A DNA stretch of 5,818 bases from an uncultured Eubacteriales bacterium (GTDB lineage Bacteria; Bacillota; Clostridia; Christensenellales; UBA1242): assembly GCA_900557655.1 (NCBI GenBank), contig USTX01000047.1, positions 1 to 5,818 of the forward strand. Direction: 5' to 3'. Below the pieces are notes generated by a model. It was not told the origin of the DNA. It ran no database searches and saw only the letters and a program-made list of their open reading frames with translations. Positions 1 through 5,818 of the stretch are shown here, in pieces. Numbering within the stretch: position 1 is the first letter of the stretch; each line of letters starts with the position of its first letter. The position numbers and the translations under genes are program-made.

Positions 1-1
1 T

Positions 2-109
2 CGTCACAGAAAAGGTCTTCCAGTTCGTGGACAGAACACAAGAACAAATACTAGAACAAGAAAAGGCCCAAGAAAAGTCGTTGGCGGAAGCAGTAAGAAA
101 GGTAAATAA
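2..109 (+). CDS. rpsM: 30S ribosomal protein S13, C-terminal part (5' end outside window)
   Basis: This is the last 35 codons of S13, a small-subunit head protein that contacts 16S rRNA, the P-site tRNA and the intersubunit bridges. Reading from base 2 gives a basic tail beginning [20 protein letters not shown] and ending in GGSSKKGK before a TAA stop. The stretch [16 protein letters not shown] is the family's signature C-terminal motif, and the Lys/Arg-rich tail is the part that reaches toward the tRNA sites. Base 1 is the last base of a preceding codon, so the frame is open at the window edge. rpsK starts only two bases after the stop, and its ribosome binding site (AAAGG at 98-102) lies inside this gene's last codons, so the two are translationally close. 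The gene order is that of the bacterial alpha operon. Identity is secure; only the N-terminal part is missing. Confidence 0.95.
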   Translation, partial: RHRKGLPVRGQNTRTNTRTRKGPRKVVGGSSKKGK

Positions 110-111
110 TT

Positions 112-499
112 ATGGCAGTAGTTAAGACAAAAAAGAAGAGAGTTTCAAAGAATATTGACAAAGGTCAAGTTCATATCAAATCTTCATTCAACAATACCTT
201 GGTTACTTTTTCTGACACAGAAGGAAATGTAATTTCTTGGTCAAGTTCAGGTAAACTTGGTTTTAAAGGGCTCAAAAAAGAGCACACCATTTGCAGCACA
301 ACAAAGTGTTGAAGATGCAGCAAAAGTCGCAAAGGAGCACGGAATAAGAAGCGTTGAAGTTTATGTTAAGGGCCCAGGTAACGGCCGTGAATCTGCAATT
401 AGAAGCCTTGCTAACGAAGGCATCGAAGTAACACTTATTCGCGATGTTTCACCAATCCCACATAACGGGTGCAGACCACCTAAACGCAGAAGAGTATAG
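112..499 (+). CDS. rpsK: 30S ribosomal protein S11, interrupted by a +1 frameshift at 268-270
   Basis: S11 is a small-subunit platform protein that binds 16S rRNA near the mRNA exit. The first 52 codons (from [19 protein letters not shown], through [20 protein letters not shown], to GKLGFKG) are normal S11. From codon 53 the frame changes. As given, it runs into TGA at 310-312, while the next frame gives the expected continuation [12 protein letters not shown], then [14 protein letters not shown], and the invariant end [13 protein letters not shown] with TAG at 497-499. Removing one G from GGG at 268-270 restores one continuous 128-residue protein, the usual family length. The conserved 3' half shows no decay, so a sequencing or assembly insertion is more likely than a true pseudogene of this essential gene. 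The Shine-Dalgarno is AAAGG at 98-102, nine bases from ATG. rpsD follows after 11 bases. Confidence 0.93.
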
Positions 500-510
500 G
501 AGGAAGATCG

Positions 511-1134
511 ATGGCAAAATATACAGAAGCAGATTGCAGACTTTGCAGACGTGAAGGCGCTAAACTCTTTTTAAAGGGCGAGCGTTGCCTTACTAAAAAG
601 TGCGCAATGGAGCGTAGACCAGTTAATCCTGGTGTTCACCCTGCAAGTCGCAAAAAGCCAAGCGAGTATCAAACTCAGCTTCGCGAAAAGCAAAAAGTTA
701 AAAGAGCTTATGGCCCATTAAGTGAAAAACAATTCAGGCACTATTACGAAGAAGCAGAGCGTATGAAGGGTAAAACCGGTGAAAATATGCTTGCCCTTCT
801 TGAAAAAAGGCTTGACAACGTTGTTTATCGTATGGGGCTTGGTTCAAGCCGTATGCAGGCACGTCAGGTTGTTAACCATGGACATATCTGCGTTAACGGT
901 AAGTGCGTTAACATCCCATCTTATCAAGTTAAGGTTGGCGATGTAATCAGCGTTAAAGAAAACAAACAGAAAAAAGGCAACTTTGCTTCAATTCGCGAGT
1001 CGAGAGTGGTTGTTCCTAAATGGTTAGAGTTTAACCCAGAAAAACTTTCTGGTAAAGTGCTTGCTAACCCAGCGCGCGACGATATTGACCTTAATATCGA
1101 AGAACACTTAATTATCGAGCTTTATTCTAAGTAA
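511..1134 (+). CDS. rpsD: 30S ribosomal protein S4, zinc-binding (C+) form
   Basis: S4 is a primary 16S rRNA binding protein that starts assembly of the small-subunit body and helps control decoding accuracy. The 207-residue product has the usual family length. Near the N terminus Cys9, Cys12, Cys26 and Cys31 form the zinc-binding knot of the C+ type of S4. The motif [20 protein letters not shown] lies about residues 70-89. The S4 RNA-binding domain covers about residues 96-155 ([14 protein letters not shown], then [18 protein letters not shown], then [11 protein letters not shown]). The C terminus, [19 protein letters not shown], is typical. The start is fixed by AGGAGG at 498-503, which overlaps the rpsK stop and sits seven bases before ATG. 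The gap to rpoA is 21 bases. In E. coli S4 represses its own operon, but I see no recognisable S4 target structure here. Confidence 0.97.
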   Translation: MAKYTEADCRLCRREGAKLFLKGERCLTKKCAMERRPVNPGVHPASRKKPSEYQTQLREKQKVKRAYGPLSEKQFRHYYEEAERMKGKTGENMLALLEKRLDNVVYRMGLGSSRMQARQVVNHGHICVNGKCVNIPSYQVKVGDVISVKENKQKKGNFASIRESRVVVPKWLEFNPEKLSGKVLANPARDDIDLNIEEHLIIELYSK

Positions 1135-1155
1135 TCTTAAATTTAGGAGGATTTT

Positions 1156-2109
1156 ATGTTAGAAATCGAAAAACCAAGAATTGAATGTATTGAAGAGGAA
1201 AATGGAAGTTATGCCAAGTTTATCTTAGAACCACTTGAAAAGGGTTTTGGAACGACGATTGGCAATGCGCTTAGAAGAATGCTTCTTTCAAGCCTTCCTG
1301 GGGCTGCTGTTACCTGCATCAAAATTGCGGGTGTGCAACATGAATTCTCTACAATCAAGGGTTGTAAAGAGGATGTTACCGAAATTATCCTAAATCTTAA
1401 AGGACTTGCTGTTAAAACAACCAAAACTGACCGCAATTTCAAGAAAACATTAACTCTTAAGGCAAAGGGGCCTGGCGTTGTTACGGCGCGAGATATTGCT
1501 GCTGACGACGAGGTTGAAATTTTAAACCCTGATATGTATATCTGCTCGCTTGAAGAAGATGGCGAACTTGATATGCAGCTTATCGTTGGGCGCGGCCGCG
1601 GGTACGTTGGGGCTGATAAAAACAAAGATGAAAGTTTGCCAATTGGCTATATCGCGATTGACAGCATCTTTACCCCTGTTAAAGCCGCAAGCTATAACGT
1701 TGAAAACACTCGTGTTGGCCAAAGCACTGACTTTGATAAGCTTACGCTTGAAGTTACAACTAATGGCACGGTTTCAGCCAAAGAGGTTATAAGCCTTGCT
1801 TCTAAGCTTTTGGTTGAGCACGCAAATCTTTTTGTTGAACTTGTTGAAGAAATGGCTAACACATCTATTCTTGTAAGCCGTGAGGAAGACAAAGTTCAAA
1901 AACTTATGGAAATGAGCATCGAAGACATGGATCTTTCAGTTAGAAGTTATAATTGCCTCAAACGTGCTGGAATTAACACGGTTGAAGACTTAACAAGAAA
2001 AACCGAAGATGATATGTTAAAAGTTAAAAACTTAGGTCGCAAATCGCTGGACGAAGTTATAAGCAAACTTGTTGACCTTGGTCTTAACCTTAAGGTTAGG
2101 GAAGACTAA
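1156..2109 (+). CDS. rpoA: DNA-directed RNA polymerase subunit alpha
   Basis: The alpha subunit dimerises to nucleate RNA polymerase assembly, and its C-terminal domain contacts promoter UP elements and activators. The 317-residue product matches the usual length of about 315. The N-terminal domain carries the dimerisation and beta-contact motif [20 protein letters not shown] at residues 31-50, followed by [21 protein letters not shown] linker around residues 235-255 leads to the C-terminal domain with [20 protein letters not shown] and [14 protein letters not shown]. Arg263, Asn266 and Cys267 match the E. coli DNA-contacting residues Arg265, Asn268 and Cys269; the E. coli Lys298 position is Arg here. 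The strong Shine-Dalgarno AGGAGG at 1145-1150 lies five bases before ATG. Overlapping frames on both strands are shadows. The gene is intact. Confidence 0.98.
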   Translation: MLEIEKPRIECIEEENGSYAKFILEPLEKGFGTTIGNALRRMLLSSLPGAAVTCIKIAGVQHEFSTIKGCKEDVTEIILNLKGLAVKTTKTDRNFKKTLTLKAKGPGVVTARDIAADDEVEILNPDMYICSLEEDGELDMQLIVGRGRGYVGADKNKDESLPIGYIAIDSIFTPVKAASYNVENTRVGQSTDFDKLTLEVTTNGTVSAKEVISLASKLLVEHANLFVELVEEMANTSILVSREEDKVQKLMEMSIEDMDLSVRSYNCLKRAGINTVEDLTRKTEDDMLKVKNLGRKSLDEVISKLVDLGLNLKVRED

Positions 2110-2125
2110 TTAAAGGAGTAAACAA

Positions 2126-2635
2126 ATGGAAACTAAAAAACTAGGCAGACCTACTGACCAAAGACTTGCAATGCTTAGTGGCCTTGCAACGGACTTACTT
2201 TGGTATGGCCGCATCGAAACAACTGTAGACCGCGCCAAAGAGGCAGCAAGAATTGCTGAAAAATGCATCACTATTGCTCGTGACGGATATAAAGACGTTG
2301 TAACTGACACTAAGGTTACTGTTGACGCTAAGGGTAAAGAAGTTAAAACCACAGTTTCAAAAGACGGCGCTAAAAAGCTTAACGCTCGCAGAAAACTTAT
2401 GGCTATCTTAAACCCTAAGGCAGAACAACGTGCTAAGGGCGAAAAGAAAGAAGCGTTTGAAGCAAGAACTCAGGGCATTAAAAATCCTCTTATCGAGAAG
2501 TTGTTTGATGACCTTGCGCCTAAGTATGAAGCACGCGCAACTGAAAAAGGACAGAATGGTGGATATACCCGCGTTCTTAAAACCTCAGTTCGTCGTGGTG
2601 ACAATGCGCAGATGGCTATTGTTGAGCTTGTATAA
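2126..2635 (+). CDS. rplQ: 50S ribosomal protein L17, enlarged by two internal insertions
   Basis: L17 sits near the peptide exit tunnel of the large subunit. Recognisable family blocks are KLGRPTDQRLAMLSGLATDL at residues 5-24, IETTVDRAKEAARIAEKCIT at 30-49, a KKLNARRKLMAIL block at 83-95, LIEKLFDDLAPKY at 122-134, and the C-terminal NGGYTRVLKTSVRRGDNAQM plus AIVELV at 144-169. At 169 residues it is well above the usual 112-130. The excess sits in two places: a charged, beta-like segment about residues 53-82 (DTKVTVDAKGKEVKTTVSKD) and a Lys/Glu-rich segment about 97-120. The N terminus is METKKLGR, without the common MRHRK-type start. The Shine-Dalgarno AAAGGAG at 2112-2118 fixes the ATG. 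This is the last gene of the operon, and the terminator follows 12 bases after the stop. Confidence 0.95.
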   Translation: METKKLGRPTDQRLAMLSGLATDLLWYGRIETTVDRAKEAARIAEKCITIARDGYKDVVTDTKVTVDAKGKEVKTTVSKDGAKKLNARRKLMAILNPKAEQRAKGEKKEAFEARTQGIKNPLIEKLFDDLAPKYEARATEKGQNGGYTRVLKTSVRRGDNAQMAIVELV

Positions 2636-2647
2636 AAAGAAGAAAGT

Positions 2648-2674
2648 AAACCTCCGCTTTTGGAGGTTTTTTTT
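2648..2674 (+). terminator. Intrinsic terminator closing the ribosomal protein/rpoA operon
   Basis: A perfect 8-bp stem pairs AAACCTCC at 2648-2655 with GGAGGTTT at 2662-2669 across the 6-base loop GCTTTT. The T run spans 2667-2674, so the end of the stem merges into the U tract. It begins 12 bases after the rplQ stop codon, the normal place for the end of the alpha operon. The minus-strand direction lacks an equally long T tract, so it is best read as a + strand terminator. It separates the ribosomal operon from the unrelated genes downstream. Confidence 0.92.
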
Positions 2675-2873
2675 GTGCGCGTTTTTATTGCAAGGATGGA
2701 GGCGCATAAACACGTTCATGCTCACCAAGTCTACGCTTGCGCTGTGACCAGTGTTCGCGATGGACGCATTTATGCTAGGAGGCACCGTTGTGGTATAAAA
2801 TAAGGGTGGTAGAAAATGAGGCGGTTGTGTAAATTGTAATTAATAGTTAAAAACGCACAAAATAAAATCACTA

Positions 2874-2907
2874 AGCGTTAGGTTTAGCCGTGGTGACGGC
2901 AGCGTTA
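2874..2907 (+). repeat. Small hairpin flanked by 7-base direct repeats
   Basis: AGCGTTA occurs at 2874-2880 and again at 2901-2907. Between the copies, GCCGT (2887-2891) pairs perfectly with ACGGC (2896-2900) around the 4-base loop GGTG. Just before, CTAA and TTAG (2871-2874 and 2878-2881) form a smaller palindrome that shares bases with the first repeat copy. The pattern is visible in the sequence, but elements this short can arise by chance and no known RNA class is recognised. Confidence 0.3.
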
Positions 2908-3014
2908 AGGCAACTGGTGGCGGGGTAGGATGGAATAAATTTAGGGTTTTTGTTGAAAATTTTAATAAGAGTTAAAAATTTGTATTTGGTTAAGGGGTGT
3001 GAGGGGTAAATATA

Positions 3015-3044
3015 TTGGACAAAGTTATCTGCATTTGATAAAAT
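3015..3044 (+). promoter_or_regulatory. Possible sigma-A promoter for the acyltransferase cluster
   Basis: TTGGAC at 3015-3020 resembles a -35 box (consensus TTGACA). It is followed by a T-rich region containing GATAAA at 3037-3042 (16-base spacing) or TAAAAT at 3039-3044 (18-base spacing) as candidate -10 boxes. A start site near 3050 would give a leader of about 100 bases containing the inverted repeat at 3092-3124. A promoter is expected somewhere here because the strong terminator after rplQ isolates the downstream genes. The match is moderate and AT-rich sequence gives many false hits. Confidence 0.35.
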
Positions 3045-3091
3045 AAGATGTAAAGGTATCGGTTGATATGGCGGGTGTCTTTGCGGGTAAA

Positions 3092-3124
3092 GTTACTGAC
3101 AAGTTTTTAAGATTTGTCAGTAAC
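3092..3124. promoter_or_regulatory. Perfect 11-bp inverted repeat upstream of the acyltransferase gene
   Basis: GTTACTGACAA (3092-3102) is followed after 11 bases by its exact reverse complement TTGTCAGTAAC (3114-3124). The right arm ends 27 bases before the ATG at 3152 and 16 bases before the AAGG ribosome binding site. As DNA, it has the form of a dyad operator for a dimeric repressor. As RNA, it would form an 11-bp hairpin in the 5' leader. No T run follows on either strand, so it does not look like an intrinsic terminator. An 11-bp perfect match at this spacing is unlikely by chance in so short a region. The cognate regulator is not in the window. Confidence 0.6.
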
Positions 3125-3151
3125 ATAGATTAAAATAATAAAGGCGATAAG

Positions 3152-4547
3152 ATGTCAAAAAAAGAAAAGCAACTTATGTTTAAGATAAAAAAGGGCAAGG
3201 CAGAAATTGTTGAGGCGCGCGGGGTTAAGCGTGCCGAGTTAGACACGGTTTCAGCAAGGCCAGAGCCAGTGACCAAAAACAATGGGGCGGGGTGGTTTAG
3301 GCTTGACAATGCGGCGACGATTTATCCAAGTTCAGTTAAAGAGAACTGGAATTTTGTTTTTCGCGTTGCGTGCGTATTAAAAATCAAAGTGAGGCCTGAC
3401 GTTTTGCAGCAGGCGCTTGACGACATTATGCCGCGGTTTCCGACCTTTGACGTGTATTTAAAGGCGGGTTTGTTTTGGAACTATTTTGAGCATAACCCCA
3501 ATCAATTGAAAGTTGAGCGCGAAACTAATTTTCCGTGTTCGTGTATGAATCTTGGGGGTAAAAGTCATTGCGTGAGAGTGCTTTACAGCGACTTTAAAAT
3601 TGCGGTTGAGGTTTTTCACGCAATAACTGACGGGCGTGGTGCGACAACGTTTTTAAATTCTTTGCTGGCGCGGTATTTTGAACTTCAAGGCGAGACGATT
3701 ACGTACACGGGCGCGGTTTTGAACTATCTGGATTTGCCTGCACCCGAAGAACTTGAAGACTCATTTTTTGAGAACGCGACGGATGAAAAGGCAAGCAGCC
3801 ATAAAGAGTCTGTGGCGTATAACATTCGCGGCACAATTTTAGACGAGGGGATTGTTAACACCACCACGGGCACCCTAAGCGTTAAAGAAGTTAAAGAAAT
3901 CGCGAAAAAATACGACTGCAAATTAACCACGTTTTTGGCGGCTTATTTTGTGCCAAGTTATTATCAAAAAACGCAAGAATAGTAAAAAACCGGTCAAAAT
4001 ATCAATACCAATTGACCTTCGCCCGTGGTTTGACAGTAAGACTCTTAGGAATTTCAGTTCATACATAAATATCGCAATTTGCGACAAAAATGCAAGTTTA
4101 GAGGCCATTATTTCAACTATATCGGCTGAAATTGCGAAAATTGACCGAAAATACCTTGAAAAAAACATAAATAGTAATGTAAATCTGCAAAAAAACTGGT
4201 TTATTAAGCTTATGCCGCTTTGCATCAAAAAGGGCGTTATGAATTTGTCGTATAACCTTTTGGGGGAAAAGTTGCAGACTTTTGCGTTTTCTAATATTGG
4301 TCGTGTTGACGCGCCACCAGAGTTTGAGAAGTTTATTGACCACTATGAAGTTAACCTTGGTCGAAGCAAGCATAACGCTATCGCCGTTGGCCTTATTTCG
4401 TTTGGCGATAAATTGTCAGGAAACATTTCAAGCAAATTAAACGAGCCGATAAACGAGCGCGATTTCTTTAAAGAATTAGCTTCACTTGGAGCAAGCGTTT
4501 ATATTGAAAGCAACAGGAGGGACCTTTATGGCGGAAAGAATGTGTAA
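3152..4547 (+). CDS. Alcohol acetyltransferase/condensation-domain-like acyltransferase, interrupted by a +1 frameshift near 3966-3971
   Basis: This is a predicted cytoplasmic acyltransferase of the CoA-dependent acyltransferase superfamily (chloramphenicol acetyltransferase, condensation domain and alcohol acetyltransferase relatives). After a charged N-terminal extension of about 45 residues come GWFRLDNAATIYPSS and then the active-site motif HAITDGRG, with catalytic His156, Asp160 and Gly161 in the HxxxDG pattern. The first frame stops at TAG 3980-3982 after 276 residues. The rest of the family (PVKISIPIDLRPWFDSKTLR, FSNIGRVDAPPEFEKFIDHY, a GLISFGDKLSGNISSKL-type block) continues in the next frame to TAA 4545-4547. 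Dropping one A from the run at 3966-3971 joins them into about 464 residues, the expected full length. The Shine-Dalgarno is AAGG at 3141-3144. The last 20 bases overlap the next gene. The substrate is unknown. Sequencing error is likelier than decay. Confidence 0.8.
4515..4520 (+). promoter_or_regulatory. Ribosome binding site fixing the start of the zinc-ribbon membrane protein
   Basis: AGGAGG lies seven bases before ATG 4528, inside the last codons of the acyltransferase gene. It selects that ATG over an in-frame upstream alternative near 4486, which has no comparable site and would add residues unlike a zinc-ribbon N terminus. Its position within the upstream frame implies coupled translation of the two genes. 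Confidence 0.85.
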
Positions 4548-5226
4548 AAATTGTGGCGTAAAGTTAAGCACCGATTTGGCCAATTGTCCGCTTTGTGGCA
4601 AGTTCGTTTTGGCTGAAAAAGACAAGGTTGAGGCAACGCCAAGCAGTTATCCAATTTATGACTATACCGAAATAAACAAAGAGCGCGCGCTTAAACTTAT
4701 ACGCAATATTGCGTTTATAATTGCGGCGATTTGCATTTTTGTTAACCTAATTTTCTGGACAAAACCGCTGTGGGTGCCATATGTTTTGGTAAGCGAATTT
4801 GCGCTGTATATGATGTTTTGCCACCCGTTAAGGCGGGGTGGAAATATGCTTAGGGCGCTGCCGATGAGCGGGATTTACGCAATGGTACTGTTAGTTTTTA
4901 TTGACGCGTATAATGCGCTTACGATGGGGCTTAAATTTGGCTGGGGATTTGCGATTGCGGCGCCGTGCGTTATGAGCGCGGTGGTTATTGCGTGTGCGGT
5001 GATAGCCTTCACTAAAAATACGTTTAATATGAGCCTTGCAAAGCGCATATTGTATGTGGCGATATTTGCGATTGCGTATTTTATGGTTAAAATTATTGCT
5101 TTTCCGAGCCTTGCAAGGTGGCCAAGTTTGGTGTTTGTTTGTGTGTCTTTTGGCTTTTGGGCGCTCTTGATGATAATCAAGCCAAAGGCGATGGCCAAAG
5201 AAATGAAAAAAGACTTTCATATTTAA
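4528..5226 (+). CDS. Zinc-ribbon, six-helix membrane protein (DUF6320-like)
   Basis: The 232-residue product starts with a four-cysteine zinc ribbon, Cys6-x2-Cys9 and Cys20-x2-Cys23 (MCKNCGVKL, then CPLCGKF). A hydrophilic stretch of about 30 residues leads to six hydrophobic segments at roughly 59-77, 82-98, 111-128, 138-161, 174-192 and 198-217. The tail is short and basic (KPKAMAKEMKKD). There is no signal peptide, so the ribbon probably lies in the cytoplasm. The architecture and its place directly after an alcohol-acetyltransferase-like gene match what I recall of the DUF6320 family in Clostridia; that name is from memory, not a search. The gene overlaps the acyltransferase by 20 bases, implying coupled synthesis, and rnr follows after 15 bases. 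A role as membrane partner or anchor of the acyltransferase is inference. No catalytic motif is recognised. Confidence 0.82.
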   Translation: MAERMCKNCGVKLSTDLANCPLCGKFVLAEKDKVEATPSSYPIYDYTEINKERALKLIRNIAFIIAAICIFVNLIFWTKPLWVPYVLVSEFALYMMFCHPLRRGGNMLRALPMSGIYAMVLLVFIDAYNALTMGLKFGWGFAIAAPCVMSAVVIACAVIAFTKNTFNMSLAKRILYVAIFAIAYFMVKIIAFPSLARWPSLVFVCVSFGFWALLMIIKPKAMAKEMKKDFHI

Positions 5227-5241
5227 ATCAAAGGAGGAATT

Positions 5242-5818
5242 ATGAATTTTGTTGATATGGTGCTTGAAACCCTTAAACAATCCAAGCAAAAATTCTGGAC
5301 ACAGGATCAAATTTTAAAGATAACGGGCGCGCAAGTGGGGTTTGACAAGCGTGCGGTTTTGGGCGCGATAGATGAACTTATTAAGCAAGATAAGCTGGTG
5401 CGTTCGGCGCGAAACAAGTTTACGCTCCCTATTAATGCCGGCGCAATTCGCGGTAAAGTTATGGCAACAAGCCGCGGGTATGTGTTTGTTCGGCCAGATG
5501 CAAAAGAGGTGGACGACATTTTTATTGCCGAGAAAAACACTAACGGCGCCGTGCATGGAGACACTGTTTTGGTGCGCATTGAAACGCCCAAAAAACGCAA
5601 AAACGGGCGATTTGGCCATCAAAACCAGTCAAAAAGTGGCGAAATCATCAAAATTATTGAGCATAACATAAAAAATATAACGGGCGTGTTTACGCTTAAC
5701 GCGGGCGGAAATATCGTTGTGCCTGATGATACTCGCTTTGCTGATAGCATTTTTATACCGATGGGCAAAACCCTTGGTGCGAAAACGAATGACAAAGTGG
5801 TAGTTGAGATTACAGATT
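5242..5818 (+). CDS. rnr: Ribonuclease R, N-terminal part (3' end outside window)
   Basis: RNase R is a processive 3'-to-5' exoribonuclease that degrades structured RNA and takes part in mRNA and rRNA quality control. The window holds 192 complete codons and stays open to the last base. Residues about 1-62 form the N-terminal winged-helix region (MNFVDMVLETLKQSKQKFWT, then a KRAVLGAIDELIKQDKLVR block). Residues about 67-113 are the first cold-shock/OB domain, with the signature RGKVMATSRGYVFVRPD, then DDIFIAEKNTNGAVHGDTVL. A second OB domain begins near residue 133 and includes TGVFTLNAGGNIVVPDD. The catalytic RNB domain would lie downstream. The strong Shine-Dalgarno AAGGAGG at 5231-5237 ends four bases before ATG. 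The usual neighbours secG and smpB are not visible. rnr is likely co-transcribed with the upstream pair, with no evident functional link. Confidence 0.92.
   Translation, partial: MNFVDMVLETLKQSKQKFWTQDQILKITGAQVGFDKRAVLGAIDELIKQDKLVRSARNKFTLPINAGAIRGKVMATSRGYVFVRPDAKEVDDIFIAEKNTNGAVHGDTVLVRIETPKKRKNGRFGHQNQSKSGEIIKIIEHNIKNITGVFTLNAGGNIVVPDDTRFADSIFIPMGKTLGAKTNDKVVVEITD

Larger units (their letters stand above)
2675..3151. other. Long intergenic region without a convincing gene
   Basis: About 475 bases separate the rplQ terminator from the acyltransferase gene. No open frame here has both a good ribosome binding site and protein-like composition. The first part (to about 2810) is richer in G and C and contains GCATAAA at 2704-2710, matched by its reverse complement TTTATGC at 2769-2775. 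The middle (2871-2910) holds a small hairpin flanked by direct repeats. The later part (2930-3060) is AT-rich with a marked excess of G over C on this strand. Toward the end come a plausible promoter (3015-3044) and a perfect inverted repeat (3092-3124). I recognise no tRNA, riboswitch or other known RNA in it. It may be a long 5' leader, a decayed gene, or both. Confidence 0.6.

Noticed and set aside
274..280. A AAA AAG motif in rpsK as a programmed -1 frameshift site
   Set aside because: The change needed is +1 (from the frame of 112 to the frame of 257). A -1 slip would enter the third frame, and the heptamer is not in the correct phase relative to the upstream reading frame.
1209..1892. 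Minus-strand and alternate-frame ORFs inside rpoA
   Set aside because: Ser- and Thr-rich or otherwise low-quality translations lying opposite a fully conserved RpoA; they are shadows of its codon pattern.
2585..2785. Minus-strand ORF crossing the rplQ end and terminator
   Set aside because: It runs through the conserved end of L17 and the terminator stem, has no recognisable motif, and behaves as a shadow frame.
2696..2803. Small 35-codon, histidine-containing ORF just after the terminator, reminiscent of a leader peptide
   Set aside because: It has no proper Shine-Dalgarno spacing (AAGG directly abuts ATG), no histidine genes follow, and its frame is open by chance back to the terminator.
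3092..3124. Inverted repeat interpreted as an intrinsic terminator
   Set aside because: No T run follows the right arm on the plus strand (sequence continues ATAGATTAAAAT), and the minus-strand side has only a short TTT.
4875..5310. Long minus-strand ORFs opposite the membrane protein gene
   Set aside because: They mirror the GCG/TTT-rich codons of the plus-strand membrane protein and show no family motif or ribosome binding site.
5307..5671. ORFs of about 100 codons on both strands over the rnr start
   Set aside because: The rnr frame from 5242 carries clear RNase R domains across the same bases; the others are shadow frames.

Overview
The window looks like a chromosomal fragment of a Gram-positive, Clostridia-like Firmicute with AT-leaning base composition, probably an uncultured gut-type lineage. 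Three things suggest this. The gene order rpsM-rpsK-rpsD-rpoA-rplQ places rpsD inside the alpha operon, whereas in Bacillus rpsD lies elsewhere. Nearly every gene has a strong AGGAGG-type Shine-Dalgarno. The alcohol-acetyltransferase-like gene followed by a zinc-ribbon membrane protein is a pair I associate with Clostridia. Genus-level placement is not possible by eye.

Region 1 (1-2675) is the 3' end of the ribosomal protein supercluster, all on the + strand and tightly packed. It holds the tail of rpsM (S13), then rpsK (S11), rpsD (S4, zinc-binding C+ form), rpoA (RNA polymerase alpha) and rplQ (L17), and ends in a clear intrinsic terminator just after rplQ. rpsK as given carries a one-base insertion, an extra G in the run at 268-270, that splits it into two frames. 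The L17 protein is unusually long because of two internal insertions.

Region 2 (2676-3151) is about 475 bases without a convincing gene. It holds a small hairpin flanked by 7-base direct repeats, a plausible sigma-A promoter, and a perfect 11-bp inverted repeat just upstream of the next gene's ribosome binding site. That repeat is the best candidate regulatory element of the window.

Region 3 (3152-5818) is a second + strand cluster. It starts with a predicted acyltransferase of the alcohol acetyltransferase/condensation-domain superfamily with an HxxxDG active-site motif, also interrupted by a one-base insertion (probably in the A run at 3966-3971). Next comes an overlapping gene for a small protein with an N-terminal four-cysteine zinc ribbon and six predicted membrane helices (DUF6320-like). 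Last is the 5' part of rnr, the RNase R exoribonuclease, which runs off the window. The acyltransferase and membrane protein are translationally linked and probably work together on a membrane-associated acyl-transfer reaction whose substrate cannot be told from sequence. rnr is probably only co-transcribed.

Both broken reading frames are single-base insertions next to or within short homopolymers, in otherwise well-conserved genes. Sequencing or assembly error is therefore the simplest explanation for both. I found no mobile element, CRISPR array, tRNA, rRNA or clearly new multi-gene system.
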